Shown here: piece after piece, positions 31,501 through 45,300 of the stretch
How the letters are laid out: every line of letters starts with the position of its first letter
Position numbering within the stretch: the first letter of the stretch is position 1
Origin: Stichopus chloronotus
Lineage: Eukaryota > Echinodermata > Holothuroidea > Aspidochirotida > Stichopodidae
Length of the DNA stretch: 64,000 nucleotides
Direction of reading: 5' to 3'
Assembly: GCA_021234535.1 (NCBI GenBank)
Contig: CM037845.1
Coordinates: 12,978,643-13,042,642, forward strand
The notes under the pieces: generated by a model
Seen by the model: the letters and a program-made list of their open reading frames with translations, nothing else
Database searches by the model: none
Told to the model about the DNA's origin: nothing
Program-made: the position numbers and the translations under genes

Positions 31501-33876
31501 CCCCCAATTGCCATGTAGGTCGCAATGTGTTGATATTAGAAGCCAGTTGAACTTGAAGGGAGGGAAACTGATGTACGTAACGTAGGTGATGGGTTTTCTG
31601 TTCACTGATTACATTCACAGTTGTACCCATAAGTTATGACTCGGGGTTTTAGACATGACGTTAGCTCCTTGTTGAATTAATGGAAGAGTCCAGACCAGTA
31701 CTTTGCTAAATGTCACCAGCAATATAGCGGTAAATGAATTTAATTTTAAGGTTGGAACTATTCGCACGAACAACGAGTGAATTACGGGCCATTAACCTCC
31801 GTTATTCGCAAGAAACCTAATCCTAAACCCGATACGTAACTATTAGAAACGGTCGTTAGTTTGGTTGAAATCTCTTTCGTGACATTCATTAATTGTTAGC
31901 CTCAGATCTTTAAAATTAAGTCGTCAGTATTGTTTGGGACATCATCTGAATTACTCTTCTTTCCTTTCGAGACAATTAGGCCCTCGTGTCGACATTCGTT
32001 CGTCTTCTCAGGTACAGTGAAAGTAATACGCCATGCATCAATCTTTGATACCAAAATCGCCCATGATTGTGCTAGCGGCACTGTTCCATGACCAAGATCG
32101 TATAGTTTTCTTCGCACAAGTAGTACACGTATACTGCAGGCAATCGTCGACGTACCTGACTCTGTGGGAAAGTTTTTTGGTCATTTTTGGTCATTTTTTA
32201 TATCTTGACTTGATTATCATTAAATTATGTCGCAAAGTATGTGTAGCCTATTGAGGGACATTTTGCCGGGTGAAAAGATAAGAAATAACTAAATAATGGT
32301 ACCTGCCTTAAATGGAAAATACGGTCACCCCCAAACTGAATCAGTATACCTCCATGCTAATGCATGATCGGTTCTTTGTCATTATGGGACGTCATTTTTG
32401 GTGAATTTGGTGAATTTTTGGTGAATTGAATAAGTTATAAGAGAAATGAGAAGACATTTTGCAAGATAAAAATTTTCCAGATGAAGTAGGGACGATTGCT
32501 TTTTCCCTTTATTGTAGCCGATAGTCTACTGCATAAGATGGACTTGTGGAATATTTGACTGAAAATTTGCTGAACGCTTGAGAAAATCTCCGTAATTGAC
32601 ATTTTAACAGACCGAGTACAATGGTCGGTGACTTTCGAAGAAAGCTGTGTTTCAAAAATTGATGTGAAACTGTTTCCAACAATCAGTCTTTTCTTTCTTT
32701 CGAGTAAGTAGAAACACGAAGTATTCAAGGATATCATTGTTCTATTCTTATCCTCAAGAAGAACTGCTACAGGAGTACCGTAGCTCTTCAGTCAGATAAA
32801 TTCACTTAAACCAGTTTTTAGATATTTTGTCCCATTTGGCTCTTCAAAGCATTTCAATGTATGAGAAAAAATGGGATACGTCCATGCAACCTTCACTCTG
32901 CTTGTTCAACTAGTGGGTGGGTTTTCCATCAGAGTACAGTGTTAAATCGGAGTTTTAAGTACCAGCGAAGTATGTGAACCGAGAGAGCTAAAGTGCAAAA
33001 TTATCGTTTGTAATCTTTATTTATGTTTGACGCTTTTGTGAGAATTTTAACTTTTGGAGGTTTGCACCATGCATGTTTTGCTTGATTAAAGCTTCATAGC
33101 TTATTATCGTTTATATTTTCAGTGAGCACTGACTGACTGCAGAATGAGACATATGGTATGCACCGGTATGATTAAAATGTATGAAGCAGTGCGAAAGAAC
33201 GAGCAGTCACAAGACTGAAAAAGGGGTCTTATTTGGTCTTGTGTGAGAAATCGTCTCGTGACTTAGATCAATCCTAAAAAGAAAACAATTGGAACACACA
33301 TTTGAACGGAATATGCATTTGACAAAAAATGGTATATTCAAGAAATTGTTCAATTCAAAAAAAAATAAAAAATGGAAGAAGATAAGAATAAAAAATCATT
33401 CTTCTTATGTAAAAGAACCCAGTCAACTTATGCAAAGTCATAAATTGCTTTCTTTTCCTTCCTGCTTTCTTCTTTTTTTTTTTTCTTTGTTGATGGTGAA
33501 TCGTTCCCTCGCTTTAATATACAGGACAATGACATCAGCCAAAGATGAAGCGGGTCATATTTTTCGTTCTTGCCAGGTTATTGCAGTTCTCCACGTGTGA
33601 GGTCAACGTTTCCGTATCTTAATCTGTTTCTCTTTGTCGTTCTCCTGTACGGGTTATTTTTTCAAGTGAGTTAATGAGTTTTTGTTTTCAACTATTGTTG
33701 CATTTCAGAGGGTATTGCCCCGATTGTCAAAACAGATTTATGAAATTCACTTCAAGCAAGTTGTGTATTTTATAGTCCGTGTGTATTTCCAAGTTTGCAC
33801 GTTCTCAACTTAGAAAGGAAAACAGATAGCATGACCCGGTCTGTAAAAAGCTGTTCGCTATCAAGTGCCAATTGTA
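28531..33876. other. Non-coding stretch, no gene recognised
   Basis: Isolated donor-like motifs occur (for example CAG|GTAAAT near 29078) but could not be linked into a transcript. The 84-codon frame at 29545-29799 has a CSVC start but no family match. Confidence 0.55.
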
Positions 33877-33932
33877 TACACACACACACACACACACGCA
33901 CACACACACACACATATATATACATATATATG

Positions 33933-33954
<22 letters not shown>
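33877..33954. repeat. Compound (AC)n(AT)n microsatellite
   Basis: An AC run with one G interruption passes into an AT run of about 40 bp with C and G interruptions. Confidence 0.95.
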
Positions 33955-33963
<9 letters not shown>

Positions 33964-36900
33964 TAACGTTGGTCATGAACGGGCGATTATGATGAATTGA
34001 TGCAAAATTCGCGTGCTTTAATAACAGTTGTTCGAACTCAAACATTCGTTTTGTAGAACCCTGAAAGACCATGGAGGGAAAGGATAACAATTTAGAATGT
34101 TACATGACAGAGAAGGCCCGTTCAATCATATCAGAAAGTTATTCAGCGTTTAATTACTATCTTGTCCGTTAGTCGAGAGCAGGTTGTTTTTGGTATGCAC
34201 TCAACCTTTAAACGTATAATTTGTGATGACAAAACATTTGAATTGAAGCTGTCAACAACAACAATAACAGAATCAACTTCACTCACAAAGGAGAAAAAGT
34301 ACATACTAAAAGGTTATTGCGCTTTTTGTAGAAGCTTTTCAACATGGTTATGTCGCTGTAACTACTCTTTGAAACAATTTTACAAGTTAATATTATACAT
34401 CATACTCTAGTCTGGCAACGACGTAGAGACGCCTTGCGGTTCCGACTAGTAAAGTTAACTGTGACAATTAATTAATTAGCTAATTAATTAATTATACTTT
34501 TGTCGTGATTTTTATAGTGAGCTGACTGCTGCTGTTTTGAATGAAAAAAAGAAGAAGAAGAGATAATTAGTAACGTGGATTGTGAGTCGCGTTATGTCAT
34601 ATAATAAGGAATCATAGGAAACAATATCGTGCCAGTGAACCAAAGACGTGATTTGAGAGATATGTGACATCCGTTGACCTCTTGTCTTATCAGGTGATAA
34701 GATCATATCCATTATATCGTAAATAAGAAATTTACAATGATGAAATCGAATGATATCCAAACCGAGTCAATGATTCGTTTTCTTGGACGTGGACGACCCT
34801 ATTCATTCCATCCATTCCAAGTTTCCGTCTTTTTGTTTTTTTTTATGATCATTTGCGATGATAGCAATTTCTCAGAATGCAGATATATGAAAATTTTGCT
34901 AACGGCATAGTACTCGCCTGATGTAACGACTATAACCGTGTGTCCGCCCCAATTTCTCAAAGGTGTGTTTTTATTTTCCGTATAGGAGATTTGCCAATCA
35001 GATCTGCTGCAACGTTGGAAAATTTTACTTTCATTTAAAAAAAAGAAAAAGCCTAATCGTGTTCAGCAATAGAGAGATATTTTGAATCGTTGATAACAAC
35101 GTTGTTACAATTACCGAAATCTTCTTGGAGCCTCCAGATGACTCCAAAAGCAGTGTGCAGTCATATAGCAGCTTGCTACAAAAGCAGTGTATGTATACTA
35201 ATGTAAGCATATTGGAATCTTCTCAATACGCCCATACTCCGCCCCTTCCCCCCCCCTCCCCTTGGTCGACTGTCACTCGGATTTTGGTCTGTCTGTATGT
35301 CAAACCAGTTGGCCTGTCTCGATCAGTCCGTTAGTGTGTCCGTGCGTTTGTTCGTTCGTCCGTCAAACTATTCCAGTCACCAGATCTCATAAGTCTCCGT
35401 CGTATGCCTTTACCTCTCTCAGAAGTTGTTGTAATGTGGTCATCGCCTGCACGTTTCTGTATCTGTACAATGATTTGTCGGTTTGTCTATCTATCTATCT
35501 GTCCGTCCGTCCGTCACATTTTAAATAATATCCAATCACTGCAACTGCAGTTTAAACAAAAAGAAGAAAACGAAAAAAAAAAAAGAGAAGTTGCTTTTAA
35601 AAAACAAATCACATGTACAGTTTTAAATTGTATACGGTGACAATATTACTTTGCATAAATGAATTTCCATTTTCCATTAGTGATGTATTTTACTAAAACG
35701 TTCGAGAGAAGCATGATGCGCGCAGACGGGGGCGGGAAGAAGGTATGTAGTGTATACTGTCTTTTAAATTAATGCCATTGAGTCTGTACTTCCAAACATT
35801 TTCACCATTTTCTAACCGAAAGACAATTTACACAAAATAGTTTAATCATAGTATACACTGTACGCCCCAGAGGCTGGTCATTTACCGTGTCGTGGTGTAG
35901 ACTCTCGGGGCAGATGCTAAACTTATCTTTAGTGGATATATCTTCAGTGTATGTCAGGATGTATACTTTCTTAATTTTTGATGGTTTTGTTGGATTGGGC
36001 TTCCAGATCGGTAGATGCATGGCCCCAGATAAAACCGAGAAATCCAACCACAGAATAGACCCAGCAAGGTGATTATGGAGGAGGAGGATGGGGGGGGGGG
36101 GGGAGCATGGGGTTGTACGGATAGGGTGAATCTCGCTGTGGATCTAAGTTTCAAAGATCTATTTCGTTGCCATGCCATTCAACTCAGCATTAGTACAGAG
36201 AGGGCTAGAAAAAAAAATAGATAAATGTAAAAAAGGGAAAAAGAGAAAAGAAGTAAACAATAACGATTGAATTACGAAATATTCCCTTTGTCGTTACGTC
36301 TGGCCATGACACCTTACAGTTCCAACGTTTAACTGTTGACCTGCAGTATATTACAGTGTCTCAGTGTTATAGCCGGTAAATTAATGGTGAGTGGCAGCAA
36401 TTTATACCGCGGTTCTCTGAATTGTTTGACGGTCAACACAGAGACATGTGGACTCTCTTTTTCCGAAGCTCTTTAAACCAAACGGCGTTCCATATTACTG
36501 ATAGCTCCTGTGTATATCCATCCTGATTATTCCGTTCGTTTGTTAACTCTACACGCGCGTGCGTACAGAAACATTTGGATCCTACTGTTTAGTCTACACA
36601 TGTAAAAGAAATACCTCCAGAGTACAATCCATATATATGTGTTATTGTGTTAGTAGCTTTCAATTCTTTCTTAATATCTAGCGGTTGAAGAGGGCGGAAT
36701 GTTCCATGCATATGAATGTATTTGTTACTTTGAATTTATTTCTTTTTTTAACGAGATCTTTGGAATGTAATACTTTTTAATCTCTATACTTTCCAACTGT
36801 TACCCTTTTGACGTTCCAAAGTAGCACACTAATTGTAAATCTTTGACTTGACTTTGCACAAGTGATGACCGAGGTGTGTAAATATCCCGTCCCAAGAAAC

Positions 36901-39900
36901 GGTAGGATATATTTGATATAATTACTCAATACAGGCAGACAGCTGCGTTTTCTATCATCTGCACCCAATGTAGTACAATGGACGTAAGCAAAATACCTGT
37001 TGGTTGCTAACCGACTGACTACAGTTCGTTTCCTTGAGTCTTGCCGCGTTTTCTTCTCGCTCTCTCTCTTTCTCTTTTTGTCTTTTGGTTAAAATGGCCC
37101 CAATTGTCATCCGTGTCTGATTATTGAACAGTCATCATATGGGATTACATGAACAGCTACATTCAAACGGTAATGTCATTTACACAGTTACAGGTTGAGA
37201 GCAATGTCCTGCGACTTATTTCCTGTTCACGATTAGCAATCAAACAGATGATATATTGTGTAGTGTGCTTCAGCCATTGGAAGTCGTTTGGACTTGCTCC
37301 AAGTCGTTCCACGTTGTTCTCTCCTTTTACCTCTTTTGTACTCTCTCAGGTCGGACGAAAGAGAGTATAGGTTACAGGTTCGTAATTATTTTTTTACAAT
37401 AGCGTAGGCCTACACTTATTCCGCCTGCATTCGCCTTCGAAAAGATCACCACGGTTATCGTTCGGTGGGTTTATTCGCGTACATCTGGAGTTGGCTATTT
37501 CTAGACGAGTGCCATTTGCTGCTTTCCCTTTCGTTTCAAAAGAGTTCGAAATATTTCTTAGAAATATGAACTGCCCTGAGGTGTTAGTTTTGTTAAACTT
37601 GTTTCTGACTAACCCGTCTACTTTGTATATTAATATTTATGGCCTCTTGCCAGTTTGGATACCTACTTGTGTTTTTATTTTTTTTATTTTTATATCTATT
37701 TTTTTTTAGACGTCTCCGGAATCAAGTTGTCTTTTAAACAATATCGCTCGTTGCTAAGGCGGTGTCGAACTGAGTGTGCGTGAATTCGCCGTCTGAGGCC
37801 GTGCTTCTCGGTACCAGCGTATCGGTGTCACTTTACTAAAAGGCTGATGTCACGTAGACCTAAAAGTTTCTTTGGTCCACGGCTTTTTATTTTCGGGTTT
37901 GGCGATGGCGAGAAAATGCGAGCGGCATGTAGGTAGACTTGTAGCTTGAACTTCGTATAGCATATTGTACTGTCTGTTCCCTCAGTTTCGTATTGCAAAT
38001 GTGACGTCGAATAAAGTAGCCGTGGTATCATGTATACTTAAATATGTGTGTGTGTTTCTCTGTTCACATTTCGTGACGTTTATTTACAGATTTGAAACGT
38101 GACTCAAGTATTACTTCGTGTGTGACGACGGTGCTTTTATTTTTGCACGCGGTTAGGCTCGACATGTAATTTTGGACTGTATATAGACTTAGATGTACAG
38201 CACATGAGCCTATTCATGATAGCACGCACGGATTGAATACCTCTATCCGATATTCGCTGACCAAAATGTGTTTTTTTTTTTTCATAACGAATTTCGTAGT
38301 GCAAAGCGTTCACCGTTTCCAAGGAGTGTGATAGAATTGATCAAGTTTACTTCAGGTAAACTACGACAATGTTGTAGATGTCGTGTAAATTCCATAGTCT
38401 GCACCGTGACTTTCGTTAATTTAACCTCCCTATAACCGAGTAACAGCTCATAACTGAGAGACCAGCTATCCTAGGCCTACACTGTTAAGTCATTTCCACG
38501 GAATCGTCAATTGTGTTCTGTTACATTAGATCAGGCTGCAAGTTCATGTTGTTTTTCCTGTGTGTCAAGTGTACATTAAAACCGGTAGTTATGCTACGCG
38601 TCAAAGGGTTCGTGTCTCCATTTAGCCGACAATAGATGGTATAATCTGTAAGAAAATACCCCCCCCCCCACACACACACACACAAACACAGGATTAAACA
38701 CTTTGGCGTTTTGCCTTGACTTCACCACACAATTTCCAACAATCACTGACAGAGAAATTACGTAGTGTGACATCACAGTGAAGGATCTTTTAGGGATCTC
38801 CAGTTGAACCAGTTTACGGAACTTTTACAAAATATTAACAGTGATCACCAAAGACACTGAGATCTACAGAAAACACACAGTTTACTTTTGAGGAACACAA
38901 ACTTAGAAAGCAGACAAAAAAAAACATTTTTTTTTTATGGCGGAGTTTTCCGTCGACTTGAATCGAGTGCATTTTGCCTAGTTACTATCCTCAATTCAGT
39001 CAGCGATCTTATTTTGTCTGTGAAGGCTTTCGTCTTTGAGTCAGCAACTCAATAAATTAACAGTGGCCGTCTTTGGCGGGAATGGGAAAAACAAAACCGT
39101 CTTAGTCACTCTTTAATCATGCAGCTCCATGGTTTAATTCACGTGTTTTGCGACGCTGTTCTCGTATTGCGTAATTTTAAAAATTTTGAAACTCAAAGAT
39201 GTATAGAATTTATTAAAGCATACACCTAAGTTTCAGTCGTTCCAATTTCAGCACAGCAACCAGAACTTCTCATTTACATGCACTACCAGTAAATAAGTAT
39301 GTATCGTTGGCCTTCTGTCTTACCTATCTTGCACTGCATGATTTTGTCTCTCTTTTATTTTTGGCACAGCTAAACCTTGTTTGTGTTGAATCTAGAGAGT
39401 TGGATCAAAACCAACGGAGGTTTCCAAGTTTTAAGGAAGGCCAGGCATTACTGAAAGTAAAATGAAATGATTTATACCATTGCGTAGTTCCGCATGGTAG
39501 TGGGTAAATGAAAGTATCTTTTTCGGAGAAAATCTCAATTGTTAGTCAACCCCCCGATTCTCAAGGCTGTTATTTACAACTTCCAAGTTTACAGCATCTA
39601 GTGCATATATCTTGCACTCGGTTTGCCTTGACATGAGAGGCATAGATTGGCTCGAGTTAGGCCTATAGATCTCATCGTCAAGGGAAAAAGAATTTTTTTT
39701 TGCCGTAGGTTATATCGTATCGTGTTATATAGTCAATATAGCGTGTACCTCCGTACATAGGAGCCTCAGTTAATGTGTGCACCGCGGTACTCCCCCCCCC
39801 CCCCCCCTTACACACACACACACACCAGACCGTCCCGTAGCGCCTATAGCATTAGTTCGTCAACACTAAATTCTGGATAATTGAGACTTTTTTCATGCAA

Positions 39901-40824
39901 GTGCACAAGACGGTTGCAACTGTTTGATTTGAGCCAAAAAATTTATACAATGCATACAATAATATGGAAAACTAAAGAAAAACTAAAAACAAGGTTAAAG
40001 ACAACAAGGGTTGGGATAGATTACCGTTAAAGGAACTGTTACATGACACACACTTTAGACCGACGACCAAAGGGTTCACTGCTTCAATTGATAGACGTGA
40101 GGCAATTTCACCATTTGTGGTGACTGACCATATTGGATTAATATGTGATCATGGTTCAGTAGGGGCAAATAACTGAAATTCCCTTTGCAAAAGCAAACAA
40201 AAAAACAACAGCAACCAACCCCGAACCTGAAAAACAGTGAGCGTGTTGCACCGTGGTCACGTGGTTGTGTGCCTATGCATAATTTCTTCTTTTCGATACG
40301 AGATTTTTTTTCACTTATTGCTATACTTCGACTGCACTTCACCGATATTTTGAATTATACCAGCCATGTAAACAAAACAGTCTAACACCCATGCACCTGC
40401 CAGCAGCATACATACACACATAAGATATGGTACCCCCAACATTTTTTTTGTTTCTTTTTTATATTTTACTCGAATGTAAAGATTGTGTTGTGAAAGTCTA
40501 AAAATCAAAGAAAGATCACATCACGTTTTTTGGGGGTAACTCTGTTATGTCTGTCTTGTTTGAAATTTGAGGGACAAATAAAAATAAAAGAAAGTAGAAA
40601 AAGAAACCGACCATGTAAAAACTACAACCCTCAAGGCTAGCTCATTTCTAGCTTGGAAAAAAAAAATGCGGTCTTACCCGACTGTTTTCATCTTTCTTTA
40701 TTTAACCGCTTCAGATGATAATTACAAGGTTGTTTCAATATCTTCAAACTAGGTCGAGTGAGGTAAAATGTTTTCCGCCGTAGCAACGTGAGACTGAGAA
40801 AATAATTTGTTAACCCAGTATTTT
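33955..40824. other. Non-coding stretch, no gene recognised
   Basis: It contains a 28-bp perfect AT-rich palindrome at 34466-34493, a G14 run at 36090-36103, and C runs at 38659-38669 and 39792-39807, each of the last two followed by an (AC)n run. No exon could be supported. Confidence 0.6.
35484..35514. repeat. (CTAT)n(GTCC)n tetranucleotide tract
   Basis: A few CTAT units pass directly into GTCC units. The preceding 200 bp contain scattered GTCT/GTTC/GTCC words, so this may be a decayed longer tetranucleotide array (35280-35514). Confidence 0.8.
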
Positions 40825-41010
40825 CCGCGCGAGCCCGCGTGACGTCAAGATGCCGCTGTCACGTCTCCGCTCTGAGGCTGCGCAGATCAGAAGGTGATGC
40901 TCGTCAGAAGTGCCGAGGACTCCACTCGGTTCACTCTCAAAATCGTACATCCTTTCCAAACGCGGTGACGAAACGGAGCAACGCCGTATAGGTTAATTAA
41001 CGCCGCTGAA
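40825..41010. promoter_or_regulatory. CpG-dense patch with a full CRE; candidate promoter
   Basis: About 22 CpG occur within roughly 190 bp of AT-rich surroundings. A perfect CRE, TGACGTCA, is at 40840-40847. No gene is recognised on either side, so direction and target are unknown. Confidence 0.4.
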
Positions 41011-44000
41011 TAAAGTGACAGTCCTTTCCTCTTTATTCTGTGTAACGACATCGTAATGCTTATGATTCAGTCAGTGTGGGTCGAGGCTGTAGTAATTTTC
41101 TATACAGAGCAATTTGAAAGATGAGCGAAATAAGGGGTTATAATGTAGGGTTTATTTATCACCACAGTTTTTTAAAAATTTTATTGTAAAGTACCATATT
41201 AGAATACTCCGTCATGAACGACTTTCCCAATAATGTTTTGTGTAGCATGAGATTATGACTGCCCAAATGACTGGGCCGTGGAATAAACACGTTTCTGTCT
41301 TTGACTTGGGCCGGGCCTTTATTTTCGTTCGGTGTGTCAGGGCCAGGCCGTTGGAAACATTGCCGTAACCGAAAATTCCCCTTAAGCTGGTAATTCACCG
41401 CAAAGGCGATGGTGTAGGGCGGAGTTAATTGCACAATAAGCTGTGTTTACGCCGAACTCAACTCCCCTGCCGCCTCATTTTCAAGGAGCAAGTGTTTAGT
41501 TATTTAGATCCGTCATCTTGAAACCTGGAGTTCAAGTTGTAAACCCCTGTTTTAACGTCTCATTATGATTCCGCATGAAAGTGTTTATGACGTTGTGACA
41601 ATTACTTACGTTATATTCACGTGACACCCCTTAGGACGTTTCAAATCGGACCGTATCATCAGTTGCATCTAATCCATAGTGTTTGTTTAATCCATCCATG
41701 ATTTAAACATCTGTGATACCGCGAGGACATGGACGATCGTTTAATGATGTTTGGTTGGATTTGTGCAATGCAAAGGTGTGAGACACCAAAGCATGAGTAT
41801 CCCCCCACCCACTCCAATCTTCGCCCTACTCAATTCAATCCCAACAATTTTCAGTAATAAATTATTCATTTTGTTTCGCAACTTGAACTCACATACGTCG
41901 TAGGTTGTGTCTTCACAAGTGGTGAGGATGTCCCATTACTTATATCAGTTCCCAGCCCCACCGCTAAATTATAAGAGAAATAAATTTGTTTTGCGGTGAC
42001 AACAGTGACTGAACAGAAAAAAAAAGCAATTTATCAAACAAAAATGGAAAAAAACAATGTGACGATGACACTAGTCGGTTCCCTTTGCTTCTTTATTGGA
42101 ACTTGTGGTGTTCTCGTGGTTTCATGACTTGACAAGAAGTGGTGAGAATGACACCATCAGCATACTGACCTTTATTCTTCTTGACTCGTCTCCCCCCCCC
42201 CACCTCTCCATTCCACAATACCTCTTCACTAAGAGCGTTACGGTAAATCTTAAAGCAGGATGTGCTGTTTTCCTGCACTTGCTAAAAGTGCACCAAAAGA
42301 CTGGCTATGTTTTGTATAGTTGTAAAAAGCTGTACAAACTACCGTGCAGTGGTTTCTGTGTCCAAATAAAGCCTAATTTCCTGAAACAATGCGTTTTCGT
42401 AGTGGGGTCTTCGCACGGAATCGCCCCATATTTTACTACAGGGTCTGGTTCCGCTAACTTTTTACCCGAAAAAAAAAATGAATCACTCTTCTTTCTGCCG
42501 TAATTAACAATCTAATGACTGGAATTTCTCCTGAAAAAAGCATATCGTAGATGGTATTTTCCAGATTGCTATCGAATGGAAGAGAATGATGGAGAATAAA
42601 TGATGAAGGCTATTTGTTTCCTTCAAACAGCACATCCTGCTTTAATTTTACGATTAATAAATTCATAATAGCTCCTTGACGAGTATAAGTGCACGAAACT
42701 TCGGTCAAAATGTTTCCGCGGTATTAACAGGCATACAGGTTGTTTGTAAAAGAAAAGTTTTCCCGTAGAAATAAAGGTAATATAATATTGATATGACCGA
42801 CCATGAAGTCACTTCATTTAGATGCTGTTGTTGTTCTGTTTTTTTCTTTTGTCGGCCAAGTGAGTGGTGACCGTGGGAAATACATCCAGTAGCCGACTCC
42901 AACCCACTTCATTCGAATTTGTAACATTTAGTCCCGAACCTGTGTGTCAGACCTGCCCCAATACGTAGCAAAGCACTAGACTCTGCAGAGTACATTTTCG
43001 TATTGGAACGTATGAGAACTTACAGAAGAAACAAATGAAGTCACCAGCAATGAATTTCACGTTGTAAATACGAACAAACAATTATGTCCATATTTTTTTT
43101 ATGTATAACTGAGGCGCCCTCACATTCTCCCTGCAATTACTTTGTCACATTCACTTTTGGATTACCTGCCGACAATTCTCCAAGTCATGATTCTTTTATA
43201 CTTTCAGTGCTCTCACACACTCACAAATCAACACTTTCGATCTTCTATCTACCGTATCAAGAATTATTTTGTCAAAAGACGTTTCCCACGTACAATTTTC
43301 AGCCTGTATTTACCCTGTAGTAACGCCGCAAAGATAACACTTGCATTCATAACAACATTGCTTTTTTTCACAACCACAACAAATTCAGCAGAAACCCCAA
43401 ATACTGTCGTAAAAACATACAAAACAGGTTGAGCGACTGTAGCGTTGCTGCTCTGGTTATGGGATGTAAAACAAACAACAGTTAAAAAAATATTGTAACT
43501 GAAAGAGATATCATGTACAGGTCAAAGTTATGAATGTGGCTTGCGGACGGTTAGTTACGTGAGAACGTTGTTTTTAGGGATGGGGAAGCTCATCGCTATG
43601 TGGTCAAGTGACGACTTGCATTCTACACACATGATCCTTGTTTCAAGACCGATTAGTTTTCTTGCTTTTCGAAACATTCTTTTATACATCAGTTCAGAAA
43701 ATGTTTGGTGTGAGTTTCAGCTACGTTGTCGTTAAAGGAGAGGTTGCAGTTCAATACCTCAAGGATTCTCAGTCAATTGGGAACCGATTAAAAAGACAAA
43801 AAGCCGTCTGTAACGTTTTATTCCCTGTGAGGCTTTGGTCTTCCAGAATCAAAACAAGATTTCAACTTGGACATTTCAACAAAACCACCAAAACTTTCAA
43901 TCCGAGGTACTGACGACGTGGTCTGGCTGTAGAAGTGGATGTATACGAATGTATGTATGGAGACGAACCATACGCATTCGGGGCAGTAGCAAAACTCCCT

Positions 44001-44819
44001 GCATGGTCAAGTGTTTTTGCCGGTTCTGTGCTTGGCGAAGTTCAACTGACCACTCACGTTTATCAGTCATTTTGAGTGAACGCGTCGTGATCAAACGGAT
44101 GCAGACTTTCTTCTTACAGATGACTCCGTGGACTTTCATCGCCAAATAGCGAAATACATTCTCGGTTTGAAACTTTCGTAATCATTCCAATCTCATAAAA
44201 TTACGGAGAGCATATGTGTGCATGCGTCTGAATGAGAAAAGGATCGCAACAGCGAAGTAAAGAGGAAGTGACAGAGGAAGAGACGTTTTACGAATGAAGA
44301 AAAACCATAACGGGAAAAAGGAAGGAAAGAAAAAAATAAAGGAGAAAAAAAAAAAATAGCGCAAACACACTTAACAAAAATGTAGTGTTTTTCATGCATT
44401 TTCATCTCTGGTTATTAGGGCTGATTGGAGTCGGCTAAGTTACCGAAAATGAAACACTTGAAGATAAGATGATTTTTTTTTTTTTCACGCAAACATCAGT
44501 CATATGAACTGGAGGACCATTGTTTCGAAATTGAGTGTTTCTGAATATGTGAAAAACTTTCAGTGAAAAAGGGTATAGGTTGTTGATTCCGATTTTTTTC
44601 CCGAAAATTTTTAAGGGAATCCCCGATGTTTACATCGGTTTTTTTTATTCCTTCCCGAAGGCATGGCAAGGAATCTATCCGATGGTGATTTCGGTATATG
44701 CGTACGTGTGTATGTGTGTATGAGTGTGTGTAACAACAATCTCGTTATCGCTCTAGATTTTGAAGGGAAGGTATTAGAAAGGTAAAAGATGATGTGCGGG
44801 TTAAACATACAAAGCTCTC
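41011..44819. other. Non-coding stretch around the 42-kb inverted-repeat element
   Basis: Apart from the element at 42250-42645, nothing is recognised. The frames at 42096-42503 and 43541-44149 have no domain signature. Small nested inverted repeats lie around 44620-44675 (CCGATGTTTACATCGG, and ATTCCTT/AAGGAAT). Confidence 0.55.
42250..42645. mobile_element. Candidate non-autonomous element bounded by a 21-bp inverted repeat
   Basis: TTAAAGCAGGATGTGCTGTT(T) at 42250-42270 returns as its exact reverse complement at 42625-42645. The similarity extends outward imperfectly (GGTAAATC against the GATTTTAC-like end). A third copy of the motif, with one change, lies at 5680-5700. The inner 354 bp contain no recognised protein. 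A dispersed MITE-like family is the simplest reading. Confidence 0.5.
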
Positions 44820-45300
44820 TCCTGGGATTACTTTTGGCGTGGCTTAAGGGTCATATGAGGTCACAAGCAGCCAGGTTATAAGACAAAGTATGTTTGGAGT
44901 ATCTCAGGAAGTAAATGTTACTTAAACTTGGAGGGTATATACTCCCTTTTGTTTAAATAACATTGTGATGATTCTTGTGGAGGCTAAAGGTCATAAGGGT
45001 GCATCAGAGGCCATAATGTGAAAAGCTTGTGCAAATTCGTTAACGCTGTGGTTTTTGGAGGAGAGGTGTAAGACAGATGAGAGTTGGTGTGTGGGGAGGA
45101 CATGTAAAACTCTTGGCTGTTAAGTGCAGTAACCCTGCACTTAGCAGGTGGTGCTAAGGTTCAGTACATAAAAGACCTTTGTTTCGGTTGGTTTTGGCGT
45201 TAATTGAAGATTATTTGGGTCATTAGGAGGTGCAAAATGTTAGCCCTCAGATGGAACTTTTGCAGCTCTCTTCATGTTGGTAACCAATTATTTGATGTAA
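44820..45300. repeat. Diverged relatives of the intronic DR1 minisatellite
   Basis: Two to three decayed units contain AAGGGTCATATGAGGTCA (44847-44864), GTATCTCAGGAAGTAAATG, CTAAAGGTCATAAGGG and CATAATGTGAAAA in the same order as in the array at 55.4-56.3 kb. A further AGGTCA-rich patch lies at 45550-45610. This is the same repeat family at lower similarity. Boundaries are approximate. Confidence 0.6.

Noticed and set aside
41159..41434. 91-codon minus-strand frame beside the CpG patch at 40.8 kb
   Set aside because: No domain, no supporting splice or start context. Proximity to the CpG patch alone is not enough.
42096..42503. 135-codon plus-strand frame
   Set aside because: It crosses a C run and the left arm of the inverted-repeat element; no recognisable domain.
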